A stretch of 64,000 nt of DNA from Hydrogenovibrio kuenenii DSM 12350 (lineage in GTDB: Bacteria > Pseudomonadota > Gammaproteobacteria > Thiomicrospirales > Thiomicrospiraceae), in contig NZ_JAGP01000001.1 in the NCBI RefSeq assembly GCF_000526715.1, positions 186,001 to 250,000 of the forward strand. The letters run 5' to 3'. This document shows positions 1 to 8,609 of this stretch, piece after piece. Below the pieces are notes generated by a model. The model made no database searches, had not been told where the DNA came from, and saw only the letters and a program-made list of their open reading frames with translations. Position 1 is the first letter of the stretch, and each line of letters begins with the position of its first letter. Position numbers and translations under genes: made by a program.

Positions 1-114
1 AGGCATGTTTTCGCTTGATAGCGTTGCTAAAACAGCGGAGCGGTGTTCGCTTATAAATGCCATGCAATCCTGATAAACGGATGCAAGTGGCTTTTTCTCT
101 TGTTCTTGCGCCAC
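1..114 (-). CDS. HugZ-like haem/FMN-binding protein, N-terminal part (cut by window edge)
   Basis: Only the first 38 codons are in the window. Reading the minus strand from a GTG at 114, preceded by an AAGGAG ribosome site, gives a peptide with FISEHRSAVLATLS. That matches the start of the pyridoxamine-oxidase-fold HugZ/HutZ family, whose N-terminus typically reads as an I-x-E-R-x-S-x-x-L-A-T-x-x pattern. Members bind haem and take part in haem breakdown or use. The gene diverges from the HmuU/HmuV haem importer starting at 303, which supports the call. The remainder lies outside the window, so catalytic or haem-ligand residues cannot be checked. Confidence 0.6.
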   Translation of the reverse strand, partial: MAQEQEKKPLASVYQDCMAFISEHRSAVLATLSSENMP

Positions 115-302
115 CTTAGTTCTCCTTAGAAAGTTATGTGAATCATCATTTTAGGTAAATGCCAGTGATATTTCATCATGCAAACCATGACAAATTCTTG
201 AAGCACATGATTTATCTGGTGGGTATTTATTTGAGTGCCTGGAATGAGCTCGGTTACAATGCATTTAATTCTAAAATTTCATTTGTATACTAATTTGAAC
301 CT

Positions 303-1346
303 ATGACAACGTCAACGCAAGGTTTGCGAGCCTTTCCCAAAACTCTATTGCTTGTATTATCGGCGACTTTATTGGCTGTCTGCCTCCTGTCATTAATAAC
401 CGGATCAATGCAGTTATCAGCTTTACAGGTTTGGTCGAATATCTGGTCGACAAGTGATCAAACCGCGCATTTAGTGATAATGGATATTCGGTTTCCCAGA
501 GTTTTGTTGGGTGTGATGGTTGGTGCGGCACTGGGGATTTCAGGTGCCGTCATGCAAGGGTTGTTTCGCAATCCGCTTGCCGATCCAGCTCTGGTCGGGG
601 TTTCAAGTGGTGCAGCCCTGGCAGCGGTAACCGTGATCGTGCTAGGAGGCACTTGGCTACAATCCTGGACGGGTTGGTTGCACTCGTTAGCGATTCCAGT
701 GGCAGCATTTCTCGGTGGAATATTGGTGACCATTATTATTTTCCGCTTTTCGACACGTAATGGCCGAACTGATGTTGGTTTGATGTTGTTGAGCGGTATC
801 GCCATTAATGCCATTGCGGGTGCGGCAACAGGCTTACTGACTTATGTTGCCAGTGATGAAGCGCTTCGTTCGTTAACCTTTTGGAGCATGGGCTCGCTCG
901 CGAGCGCTACTTGGCAGGACGTTGTGATTGTGACAGTACCAACCTTGTTGGCGTTGGTGATATTGCCGTTTTTTGCCCGTTCGCTGAACAGTTTTTTGAT
1001 GGGGGAGTCGGTTTCTTATCAAAGCGGTTTTAACGTTAAGCAGCTTAAACGAGTGACCATTGGTTTGACGGCGTTGGCTGTGGGAGCTGCAGTTTCCGTG
1101 AGTGGCTTGATTGGTTTCGTAGGTTTGGTTGCACCGCATTTGGTTCGATTGGTTTTGGGGCCAGATCATCGCTGGGTGATTCCCGGTAGTGCTTTGATGG
1201 GCGGTATGCTGGTATTGTTATCCGATATTCTGGCAAGAACCCTGTTATCACCGGCAGAACTACCGATTGGCATTTTAATGTCAGCCATTGGCGGTCCGTT
1301 TTTCCTTTGGTTGTTGGTAAAAAACCGTTCTCGTATTGGGTTATGA
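303..1346 (+). CDS. hmuU: Haem/iron-chelate ABC transporter permease, FecCD family (HmuU-like)
   Basis: This 347-residue protein is almost entirely hydrophobic and carries the FecCD family signatures. These are RFPRVLLGVMVGAALGISGA with QGLFRNPLADPALVGVSSGA near residues 65-105, and a late SGLIGFVGLVAPHLVR near 255. It would form the inner-membrane channel of a haem or siderophore importer. The ATPase gene follows 22 bases downstream, and a HugZ-like gene diverges upstream, so haem is the likeliest substrate. No periplasmic binding-protein gene (HmuT) and no outer-membrane receptor are next to it in this window. The ribosome site before ATG 303 is poor. Substrate assignment is inference from context. 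Confidence 0.85.
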   Translation: MTTSTQGLRAFPKTLLLVLSATLLAVCLLSLITGSMQLSALQVWSNIWSTSDQTAHLVIMDIRFPRVLLGVMVGAALGISGAVMQGLFRNPLADPALVGVSSGAALAAVTVIVLGGTWLQSWTGWLHSLAIPVAAFLGGILVTIIIFRFSTRNGRTDVGLMLLSGIAINAIAGAATGLLTYVASDEALRSLTFWSMGSLASATWQDVVIVTVPTLLALVILPFFARSLNSFLMGESVSYQSGFNVKQLKRVTIGLTALAVGAAVSVSGLIGFVGLVAPHLVRLVLGPDHRWVIPGSALMGGMLVLLSDILARTLLSPAELPIGILMSAIGGPFFLWLLVKNRSRIGL

Positions 1347-1368
1347 AACGGATGGATAAGGTAAGCAA

Positions 1369-2163
1369 ATGTTAAAGGCTATCGATTTAAAACTGACTCT
1401 GGAGTCGAAGACTATTTTGAATTCGGTCTCTATTGAGTTGCAGCCGAGACAATTGATTGCCGTTTTGGGGCCGAATGGTGCTGGAAAATCAACCTTGTTG
1501 AAATGTTTATCTGGTGAGTTGTCTCCTCATAGTGGAGAAGTGTTGATGGATTCAGATCCATTGCATGTGCTTTCTACTGAAACCTTGGCTTTGCGTCGTG
1601 CCGTAATGCCGCAGTCTGTACAGTTGGATTTTCCGTTTACGGTGACAGAAGTGGTGGAAATGGGGCAGCGTTATGCCTTGTCCAGTATTGAGTTACAACA
1701 AATGGTCGAACAATCACTCAGTATGTTTGATGTACAGCATTTGAAAACGCGTAATTATTTGACGCTGTCAGGCGGCGAACAGCAACGCGTGCAGTTGGCT
1801 AGAGTGGTCGGACAACTTTTGTCAGCTATGCAGTTTCAAAAGACGGTGCCAGGTTATTTGTTACTGGATGAATGTACGTCTAGTTTGGATTTGTCTCATC
1901 AACATTTGGTCTTTAAGGTCGCTCGCCAATTGGCAGATCATCATGGTATGGGCGTGTTAATGGTTTTACATGATTTGAACTTGGCATCGCAATATGCTGA
2001 TCAACTGGTGTTGATGAAACAGGGGCAGGTTCATTATCAAGGCTCTCCATTAGAAGTTTTAAACGAAGAAATTGTGGAAGCTATTTATGATTTTTCAGTT
2101 CGTGTACTTCCACCAACGGAAGGTGTTAGCGACTGGCCGTTGGTTTTACCTATGAAGGACTAA
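1369..2163 (+). CDS. hmuV: Haem ABC transporter ATP-binding protein (HmuV-like)
   Basis: A 264-residue ABC ATPase that powers the HmuU permease. Walker A is GPNGAGKST near residue 35, the signature is LSGGEQQRVQLAR near 138, and Walker B is YLLLDECTSSLD near 165. The extra segment between the signature and Walker B is typical of HmuV proteins. In Walker B the usual proline after the glutamate (DEPT) is cysteine (DECT), a mild deviation that leaves the catalytic glutamate intact. The stop codon TAA at 2161-2163 overlaps the first bases of the repeat pair at 2162-2212, which probably terminates this transcript. Confidence 0.87.
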   Translation: MLKAIDLKLTLESKTILNSVSIELQPRQLIAVLGPNGAGKSTLLKCLSGELSPHSGEVLMDSDPLHVLSTETLALRRAVMPQSVQLDFPFTVTEVVEMGQRYALSSIELQQMVEQSLSMFDVQHLKTRNYLTLSGGEQQRVQLARVVGQLLSAMQFQKTVPGYLLLDECTSSLDLSHQHLVFKVARQLADHHGMGVLMVLHDLNLASQYADQLVLMKQGQVHYQGSPLEVLNEEIVEAIYDFSVRVLPPTEGVSDWPLVLPMKD

Positions 2164-2212
2164 AATCTACCAGGCTGGGGTAGAGGTAAAGATACCCAGC
2201 CTGGCAGATTTT
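2162..2212 (+). terminator. Inverted pair of the 21-bp repeat, hairpin terminator
   Basis: Two copies of the window-wide repeat face each other. Bases 2162-2182 carry the forward form with one change (TCTACC for TCTGCC). Bases 2193-2212 carry the reverse form, one C shorter in its run of Cs. Ten bases separate them, so the RNA can fold into a hairpin of about 20 pairs ending in TTTT. It sits directly after hmuV and overlaps its stop codon. Paired uptake sequences acting as terminators are known in Neisseria and Haemophilus; the parallel here is inference. Confidence 0.75.
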
Positions 2213-2249
2213 ACAAACCGTTTGCGGTAAAATATGCGGATTAAATGAA

Positions 2250-3152
2250 ATGAAGCCTGTTATGTCAGAATCCTTGTCTGTTGAATCCTCCGTTGAAAAA
2301 TTGTCAGAAGTGGCTGCCGAAGCAATTTCGGACGCTGACGCAATGGATTCAAGCACATCTAAACTATCCAAAAAAGAACGTACCAAAGACTGGATTGTGC
2401 CACCTAAGTCAATCCTAAAGCTGGTTGGTCGTGCGATTGCACAATACAAGATGATTCAGGAAGGCGATCACGTCTTACTGGGTTTATCTGGCGGTAAAGA
2501 TTCCTTGGCGTTATTGGCGGTATTAAAGCATTTGCAACGTCATTCTCCGGTGAAGTTTGAGTTGGCGGCCTGTACCATTGATCCCGAAATTCCTGGTTTT
2601 GATCCTTCGCCACTAAAAGCTTGGGTAGCCGAGAAAATGGGTATCCCGTATTTTTACGAGGCAGAAGATTTGGTTGCACTGGCAGATGCGCACATGAAGG
2701 GCAATTCGTTTTGTAGTTTCTGTGCGCGTCAAAAGCGCGGTAAGCTTTATACCGTGTGCCGTCGAGAAGGTTATAACGTATTGGCATTGGCGCAACACTT
2801 GGATGATTTGGCGGAAAGCTTCATTATGTCTGCATTCAATGCGGGCGAGCTGCGTACGATGAAAGCGCACTATCTGAATAATGAAAAAGACATTCGTATC
2901 ATTCGCCCTTTTGTGCGCGTTAGAGAAAATCAAACGCGAGAATTTGCCAAATCTGCAAATCTGCCGGTGATTCCCGATAATTGCCCGGCATGTTACGCCA
3001 AGCCACAGGAACGTCAGCGCATGAAAGAACTGTTGCTGGACGAAGAAAAGCATAACAAACACCTCTATGCGAACCTCTGGACGGCAATGCAGCCATTAAT
3101 AGCGGATGACAATCATGCTGGTGAAGCGGATTTGAGGAAAACAGATGGCTAA
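2250..3152 (+). CDS. ttcA: tRNA 2-thiocytidine(32) synthetase TtcA
   Basis: A 300-residue cytosolic PP-loop enzyme that adds sulfur to cytidine 32 of certain tRNAs through an iron-sulfur cluster. The ATP-binding PP-loop is LGLSGGKDSLALL near residue 78. The cluster-binding pair is CSFC near residue 158, with a later cysteine in NCPACYAKPQERQRMKELL near 250. Residues 1-45 are an acidic, serine-rich extension not needed for the fold, so an internal start at 2262 is possible. The 3' end overlaps the acyltransferase gene by 8 bases, which suggests co-transcription. Confidence 0.93.
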   Translation: MKPVMSESLSVESSVEKLSEVAAEAISDADAMDSSTSKLSKKERTKDWIVPPKSILKLVGRAIAQYKMIQEGDHVLLGLSGGKDSLALLAVLKHLQRHSPVKFELAACTIDPEIPGFDPSPLKAWVAEKMGIPYFYEAEDLVALADAHMKGNSFCSFCARQKRGKLYTVCRREGYNVLALAQHLDDLAESFIMSAFNAGELRTMKAHYLNNEKDIRIIRPFVRVRENQTREFAKSANLPVIPDNCPACYAKPQERQRMKELLLDEEKHNKHLYANLWTAMQPLIADDNHAGEADLRKTDG

Positions 3153-4074
3153 GTACGCGAAGATGGATTGGCAAGGTCGCGTTTTTATTGGCCTGTTAAA
3201 ATTCTTTTCCTGGTTTTCGTTGCCAATAAATCACCGCTTAGGTGCTGGTATCGGTTATTTGCTTTGGTGGTTGCCCGAGTCTGTTAGCGGCGCAAAAAGA
3301 GTTACTCGAATTAACCTGCAAACAGCCTATCCTCAATTAGCACCGGGTGACATTCAATCTTTGGTGAAACAACATTTGATTCAACTGGGCAAGACGGCGA
3401 CTGAGTTAGGTCCATTGTGGTTGTGGGAAAAAGGCAAAGTCTTATCGTTGATAAAACAGGTTAGTGGTCAGAATGTTTTGGATAAAGCTTTTGCTCAAAA
3501 AAGAGGCGTTATTGTTATTTGCCCGCACCTTGGGAGCTGGGAAATTATTGGCCTTTATTTATCTAATCGGTATGAAACCACCAATTTGTATGAGCCACCG
3601 AACATAGTATCTCTTGAAGGTTTTATTGTTGATGTGCGCGGTCGTACAGGAGCCAAGTTGGCACCGACGGATCGTAGTGGTGTGATGAAATTGATTAGAG
3701 CACTTAAAAAAAATGAAGTTACTGGTATTTTACCGGATCAAGATCCAGGTGAAGTCGGTGGGGTTTATGCACCTTTTTATGGACACCCCGCTAGAACCAT
3801 GACTTTAGTCTCTAAACTCACAGCAAAAACAGGTTGTGAGTTGGTCTATATGTCAGCAGAACGCTTGCCAAATGGTGAAGGTTTTCATATTCATATTTTG
3901 CCTGCGGATAAGCAAGCAATAGCTGCGCAAGATGATTTGACGGCAGCGACTGCGTTGAATGCTGGTATTGAACATCTAATCGAAATAGTTTCAACGACGC
4001 AATATCACTGGAACTACAAACGTTATCGTCACCCACCTGAAGGTGTTAAAGACATCTATAAACGCGAACCATAA
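3145..4074 (+). CDS. Lipid A acyltransferase, LpxL/HtrB family
   Basis: A 309-residue inner-membrane-associated acyltransferase of the LpxL/LpxM/LpxP family, which transfers acyl chains to the lipid A precursor. It has an N-terminal hydrophobic segment (about residues 12-40). The HX4E catalytic motif is HLGSWE near residue 128. The conserved DQDPG segment is near 198, followed by PFYGHPARTMT. The C-terminus has the family YHWNYKRYR signature. The start overlaps ttcA. Which acyl chain or position it uses cannot be read from sequence, so no specific symbol is given. Confidence 0.87.
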   Translation: MAKYAKMDWQGRVFIGLLKFFSWFSLPINHRLGAGIGYLLWWLPESVSGAKRVTRINLQTAYPQLAPGDIQSLVKQHLIQLGKTATELGPLWLWEKGKVLSLIKQVSGQNVLDKAFAQKRGVIVICPHLGSWEIIGLYLSNRYETTNLYEPPNIVSLEGFIVDVRGRTGAKLAPTDRSGVMKLIRALKKNEVTGILPDQDPGEVGGVYAPFYGHPARTMTLVSKLTAKTGCELVYMSAERLPNGEGFHIHILPADKQAIAAQDDLTAATALNAGIEHLIEIVSTTQYHWNYKRYRHPPEGVKDIYKREP

Positions 4075-4085
4075 AGCTAAAGCCA

Positions 4086-5003
4086 TCAAGTTTTTGATTT
4101 GGTTTTTTTGAAAGTTAGTAATGTCACACCAAGCGTCACCAAAATCATACCGATAGCATGATAGACCGTAAAGGGCTCGTGCAGAATCCAGATAGCAAGG
4201 AAGATAGTCATAATTGGGCCGAGTGTGCCGATGATACCGGTTTGTGCTGGGCCAATGCGACGGATAGCTTCCGCAATCATAAAGCTTGGAATGACCGTGC
4301 TGAAAACCGCTAAGAGAAACAGCCACAACCAAGCCTCTTCAGTAGTCGTCAATGCGGAAAAATCGAAGAAGGTAAAGTAGTACGCCAGTACAAATAAGCT
4401 GGAAGCTGTCATTGCCAAGCTGGTAAACCACAAGCTGCCGATAGCGGTAATGACTTGTTTTCCGAACAGCACGTAAATAGAAAAACTCAGTGCCGCTAAG
4501 AATACAAATAGCGTTCCCCAAATCGTTTCATTTCCAAAAACATCCAATTCTTCAATAAACACCACCCAAAGTCCGGTGTAGGTAATGATTAACGAGAAAA
4601 TTACTTTGCGCGTCAGGGGCGTTTTAAAAAATATGGCACCGAGAATGGCTGTGATGATTGGGTAGGTGAATAGTGTCAACCGTTCCAATTGAGCAGTGAT
4701 GTATTCAAGACCTTTTAAGTCTAGCCAAGACGATAGGAAATATCCCATGAATCCAAGGACTAGAATGCTGACAAAGCGATTTTTGAGCTCATTTCTGTGT
4801 ATTGGTTTATAGCGTATTAGCCAAATAATGATGCCCAGATAAATAGGTAAAGAAATTGCCATGCGCAGCATCAGTACGCTATCGGTGTTGAGCCCTTGTG
4901 CATAAGCGAGCTTGATAAAGATGGACTTTAAAGAAAATAAAGCAGTACCGAAAATGGCGAGTAAAAAACCGACCAACAGTTGCGGTGATTGCAGTTGCAT
5001 CAT
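4086..5003 (-). CDS. EamA/DMT-family transporter
   Basis: A 305-residue protein with about ten predicted membrane segments in two EamA repeats, starting FLLAIFGTALFSLKSIFIKLAYA and ending LGPIMTIFLAIWILHEPFTVYHAIG-like. The segment with LHEP before the penultimate helix is characteristic of the drug/metabolite transporter superfamily. These proteins usually export metabolites or amino acids, and the substrate here is unknown. The gene converges on the LpxL-like gene with only 11 bases between stops. A copy of the 21-bp repeat lies 55 bases upstream of its start. Confidence 0.85.
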   Translation of the reverse strand: MMQLQSPQLLVGFLLAIFGTALFSLKSIFIKLAYAQGLNTDSVLMLRMAISLPIYLGIIIWLIRYKPIHRNELKNRFVSILVLGFMGYFLSSWLDLKGLEYITAQLERLTLFTYPIITAILGAIFFKTPLTRKVIFSLIITYTGLWVVFIEELDVFGNETIWGTLFVFLAALSFSIYVLFGKQVITAIGSLWFTSLAMTASSLFVLAYYFTFFDFSALTTTEEAWLWLFLLAVFSTVIPSFMIAEAIRRIGPAQTGIIGTLGPIMTIFLAIWILHEPFTVYHAIGMILVTLGVTLLTFKKTKSKT

Positions 5004-5057
5004 GAAGCTTCCAAACGACGGTAAACGTAAGATAAGAGTGAAATGCCAGTTTATGCT

Positions 5058-5078
5058 ATCCCCAGCCTGGCAGATTTT
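5058..5078 (-). repeat. 21-bp interspersed repeat, minus orientation
   Basis: On the minus strand this reads AAAATCTGCCAGGCTGGGG followed by AT where the consensus has TA. It lies in the 95-base gap after the methyltransferase stop and before the EamA gene, both on the minus strand. No second inverted copy is adjacent, so a strong hairpin is not obvious. Confidence 0.85.
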
Positions 5079-5098
5079 TCTACGTTAAGGCTTAAAGA

Positions 5099-5707
5099 TT
5101 AATTCAACGGCTTTTGCCCAATATACCATGCCTGACGTGTTGTTTTGGAGTTTTTGTCATCATGGTTGGGAGCTGCTGTGTTGGCTAGCGTGGGCAATAA
5201 ACCTTCGCCATAAACTTCGGTCACAAGTGACGGAAACGCTTTGCCGAGTTCGGAAGATTTAAGATAAAAGTTTGGGTTGCTGGGTGCATTGTCTTGAATC
5301 GGACCCAAATAGGTTTGGTAAAAAAGTTTACCGCACGGTTTGAGGGCTTGTTCAATTTGAGGAAACAATTGTCGATTTAAATAAAAGCTGACGGTAATTA
5401 CATCAAACTGTTGGTAAGGCAACAGCATTTGATCCAAATCGCATAGAGTTGGTTTAATGGGTAGACGATTAACTGCTGCCCAGTTATTCAATTCGGTCAA
5501 AGCTATATCTGAAATATCCCAAGCTTCAACGCTTAGACCACATTGCGCCATAAAGCGTGCATTACCACCAAGGCCGCAAGCTAGGTCAAGCGCCTTTCCT
5601 TTTAGAGGAAGCTGTTCTGGGTGCTGGCGTAATACCCAAGCCGGTATGACAGGTTGCTTTGGATCATGGTTTAGGTATTTTTGATCCCATTTTTCTGCGG
5701 TATTCAT
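5099..5707 (-). CDS. Class I SAM-dependent methyltransferase (TehB-like)
   Basis: A 202-residue soluble protein with a Rossmann methyltransferase fold. Motif I is ALDLACGLGGNARF near residue 40, followed by the acidic end of strand 2 in VEAWDISDIAL near 57. Motif IV is around FDVITVSFYLNR near 105. The short N-terminus WDQKYL before the core resembles TehB-like and thiopurine-type methyltransferases. The substrate cannot be told. It begins 9 bases after the trkH stop on the same strand, so it may belong to the trkA-trkH transcript. Confidence 0.8.
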   Translation of the reverse strand: MNTAEKWDQKYLNHDPKQPVIPAWVLRQHPEQLPLKGKALDLACGLGGNARFMAQCGLSVEAWDISDIALTELNNWAAVNRLPIKPTLCDLDQMLLPYQQFDVITVSFYLNRQLFPQIEQALKPCGKLFYQTYLGPIQDNAPSNPNFYLKSSELGKAFPSLVTEVYGEGLLPTLANTAAPNHDDKNSKTTRQAWYIGQKPLN

Positions 5708-5716
5708 AAGTGTGGT

Positions 5717-7168
5717 TTATTTTCTCCAGAATGCAGCAGTAAAGAGCACGAGCAGAGTGAATATTTCCAAACGACCTAGCAACATCGCAAAGGTTAATAC
5801 CCATTTCATAGGAGATGTAAGGGTTTGGTAGTTGGTTGAAACATCACCCAAGCCTGGACCAAGGTTGTTGATGGTGGCAGCAACGGCCGAAAATGCGGTG
5901 ACTTGATCCATCCCAAGCATCATCAGAAGAACCATCAGGCCGATGAATGAAACCACGTAAAGTGAAAAGAATCCCCAAACGGCACTAATAACTCTATCTG
6001 GCACCGCTTTCCCATTGAGTTTAACTGGCATAATGGCGTTTGGATGCAATAGACGTTTTATTTCTCGGCTACCTTGTTTGGCTAGCAAAATAAAACGGAT
6101 GACTTTCATGCCCCCTGCGGTTGAACCAGCAGAGCCACCGATAAAACTCATGAAAATAAACATGACAGGTAAAAATGCCGGCCAGATGGCGAATTCGGCA
6201 TTGGTAAAACCGGTCGTTGTGGCAATAGAAATGGTTTGGAAAGCTGCATAACGTAACGATTCTGTCCAATCGGAGTAGAAACCTTTGTAGTGCAAGTAAA
6301 GGGTGCTGATTGCGATACCAATAAGCAAGATGCCGGTATAGACTTTAAACTCTGGATCACTCAAATAAGGTCGATTCGACATGTTTCGGAAAGCTGTAAA
6401 GTGTAGGGCAAAGTTAATCCCAGCTAGGTACATGAAAACCATTGCTACAATTTCGATATCGACATTATTGTAATAGCCAATACTTAGATCATGTGTAGAG
6501 AAACCGCCGATGGCTACGGTCGAAAAGCTATGTGCAAAAGCATCAAACCAGTTCATGCCTGCCACCCAATAAGCAAAGGCACAAGCGAGCGTTAGCCCTA
6601 AGTAGATTAGCCAGAGCGCTTTTGCGGTTTCGGAAATACGCGGCGCTAATTTGGAGTCTTTAACCGGGCCAGGTGCTTCGGCACGATATAGCTGCATCCC
6701 CCCAATACCAAGCATTGGAAGAATGGCAACGGCCAAAACGATAATCCCCATACCACCGAGCCATTGGAGTTGTTGGCGATACCAGAGAATAGCGTGAGGA
6801 AGTGTATCTAGCGAGGTCAGTACGGTTGCCCCAGTGGTTGTTAAAGCTGAGAAAGACTCAAAAATGGCATCCGTTGGCGGCATAAAAGTATTGGATGCAA
6901 AATACATTGGAATCGCCCCAGCGAAACCCAGTGCCGTCCAGAAGATAACCACAATTAAAAAGCCGTCACGAATTTTTAGCTCATGGTGATTATTACGTGT
7001 TGGATACCACATAATCACGCCTAATAAGAAAAGGCCAATCATAGATTTGATAAAGTCATCTAGACCACCATCTTGATAGACTAAGGCAATCAGAATAGGC
7101 GGTATCAGCGTTAAGCTGAACACCATTAAAAGTAAGCCAACAATTCTTAGAATGAGTTTAGTGTGCAT
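5717..7168 (-). CDS. trkH: Trk potassium uptake protein TrkH
   Basis: The integral-membrane ion-conducting subunit of the Trk potassium system, 483 residues from the chosen ATG at 7168 (MHTKLILRIVGLLL). E. coli TrkH starts in the same way. An upstream in-frame start at 7231 would add 21 polar residues and overlap trkA by 44 bases, so it is less likely. The four-fold pore architecture shows in segments such as FSALTTTGATVLTS, SHSFSTVAIGGFSTH-like, SIATTTGFTNAEF and SAVAATINNLGPG. Each of these carries the selectivity-filter glycine. TrkA, its cytoplasmic partner, is encoded 19 bases upstream. Confidence 0.93.
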   Translation of the reverse strand: MHTKLILRIVGLLLMVFSLTLIPPILIALVYQDGGLDDFIKSMIGLFLLGVIMWYPTRNNHHELKIRDGFLIVVIFWTALGFAGAIPMYFASNTFMPPTDAIFESFSALTTTGATVLTSLDTLPHAILWYRQQLQWLGGMGIIVLAVAILPMLGIGGMQLYRAEAPGPVKDSKLAPRISETAKALWLIYLGLTLACAFAYWVAGMNWFDAFAHSFSTVAIGGFSTHDLSIGYYNNVDIEIVAMVFMYLAGINFALHFTAFRNMSNRPYLSDPEFKVYTGILLIGIAISTLYLHYKGFYSDWTESLRYAAFQTISIATTTGFTNAEFAIWPAFLPVMFIFMSFIGGSAGSTAGGMKVIRFILLAKQGSREIKRLLHPNAIMPVKLNGKAVPDRVISAVWGFFSLYVVSFIGLMVLLMMLGMDQVTAFSAVAATINNLGPGLGDVSTNYQTLTSPMKWVLTFAMLLGRLEIFTLLVLFTAAFWRK

Positions 7169-7187
7169 TATTTTCGGACTTATATGT

Positions 7188-8585
7188 TTAGAACCAGCTG
7201 GTTCTTTCTTTTGGCGAGAAGATTTCTGCAACTTCTTTCGCGCGAGAACGGTCGGTCAGAAACAGGACTACATGGTCTTCTGCCTCAATAACAATGTCTC
7301 GATGAGCCATCATGACCTGATCTTCTCGAATGACACATCCAATGGTGATGTCCATTGGCCAGTCAATTTCTCCAATGGGCTTACCAATGATTTTTGAAGT
7401 GTTTTCGCTTCCATGCACGATGACTTCCATTGCTTCGGCAGCACCGCGTCTTAGTGTAAATGCTTTGACGGTATCACCTTGACGCATATAGTGTAGTAAA
7501 TGACTGGTGGTAATTTGATCTGCTGAGATGGCGACATCAATACTGTTTAGGTGAATTAAATCAATATAGGATTGATTGTTTACAAGCGCGATAACACGCT
7601 TAACACCGAGTTTTTTCGCCAGCATGCCGGAGATAATATTTGCTTCATCCGAATTGGTGACAGCAAGGAAAAGGTCAATTTCATCAATATTTTCTTCAAT
7701 AAGAAGGGATTTGTCGGCGACGTCACCATGAATAATGATGGTTTCATCCAGCGTTTCGGCAATGGTTCTGGCGCGCTCTATATTGTGGTCCACAATTTTG
7801 ACTTGATGCTGTCTTTCAAGCTCTTTTGCAAGGTTGTAGCCGATATTTCCACCACCTGCGATCATAATGTTACGCGATGGACGTAGTTTGTAACGACGCA
7901 ATTCTTCTACAATGGCTGGAATGGCGCTAGGCACAGCCATAAAGAAGACTTCGTCATCTTCACGTATTTTCGCACTTCCAACGGGCATCACAACTTCACC
8001 TTTTCGGTAGATGGCAACAATGCGTGTCTCGATACCTGATGGAAGGTGGTTTTTGATGTCTCGAATTTCTTTATCGACCAGTAAGCTTCCCGAACGGACT
8101 CGAATGGCGACGATTCGTACTTTTGAGTCGGCGAAATCTACAACCTGTAAAGAACCAGGGTAGGCGATTAACTGAAGGATGTAATCTTTTACCAGGCTTT
8201 CTGGGCTGATGAGCATGTTAATTGGAATGGCATCGGTGTTTTGATTACGGTCGAATAATTCTGGGTGATTTAAAAAGCTTGGACTACGAACGCGAGCGAT
8301 TTTTGTCGGTGTTTTGTGCATGACATGTGCCAACTGGCAGGCAACGATATTGGTGTCATCGTTTTGCGTGGTGGCAATTAGCATATCGGCATCTTCGATA
8401 CTTGCCTGTATCAGCACGTCTGGATCCGATGCATGACCACTAATTGTTCGTATATCAAGGCGATCTTGAAGCTGTTGCAGACGACTTTGGTCTAGGTCAA
8501 CGACGGTAACATCGTTGTTTTCGTCAGAGAGGAGTTCGGCTAGTGACGTACCGACTTGCCCGGCGCCTAAGATAATGATATTCAT
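7188..8585 (-). CDS. trkA: Trk potassium system NAD-binding regulator TrkA
   Basis: The 465-residue peripheral regulator of TrkH. It has two RCK_N Rossmann domains, seen as IIILGAGQVGTSLAELL at residue 3 and IMIAGGGNIGYNLAKEL near 232. Each is followed by an RCK_C domain, with the last ending near VLFLTDRSRAKEV. Nucleotide binding to the Rossmann folds gates potassium flow. The gene is followed by trkH and preceded by the ntrX-like gene with 24 bases between. This order is conserved in many gammaproteobacteria. Confidence 0.94.
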   Translation of the reverse strand: MNIIILGAGQVGTSLAELLSDENNDVTVVDLDQSRLQQLQDRLDIRTISGHASDPDVLIQASIEDADMLIATTQNDDTNIVACQLAHVMHKTPTKIARVRSPSFLNHPELFDRNQNTDAIPINMLISPESLVKDYILQLIAYPGSLQVVDFADSKVRIVAIRVRSGSLLVDKEIRDIKNHLPSGIETRIVAIYRKGEVVMPVGSAKIREDDEVFFMAVPSAIPAIVEELRRYKLRPSRNIMIAGGGNIGYNLAKELERQHQVKIVDHNIERARTIAETLDETIIIHGDVADKSLLIEENIDEIDLFLAVTNSDEANIISGMLAKKLGVKRVIALVNNQSYIDLIHLNSIDVAISADQITTSHLLHYMRQGDTVKAFTLRRGAAEAMEVIVHGSENTSKIIGKPIGEIDWPMDITIGCVIREDQVMMAHRDIVIEAEDHVVLFLTDRSRAKEVAEIFSPKERTSWF

Positions 8586-8609
8586 AATTATTACAATTCG
8601 TTCATGTAT

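Noticed and set aside
115-302. A Fur box between the HugZ-like gene and hmuU
   Set aside because: Only loose AT-rich half-sites are visible; none approaches the 19-bp consensus.
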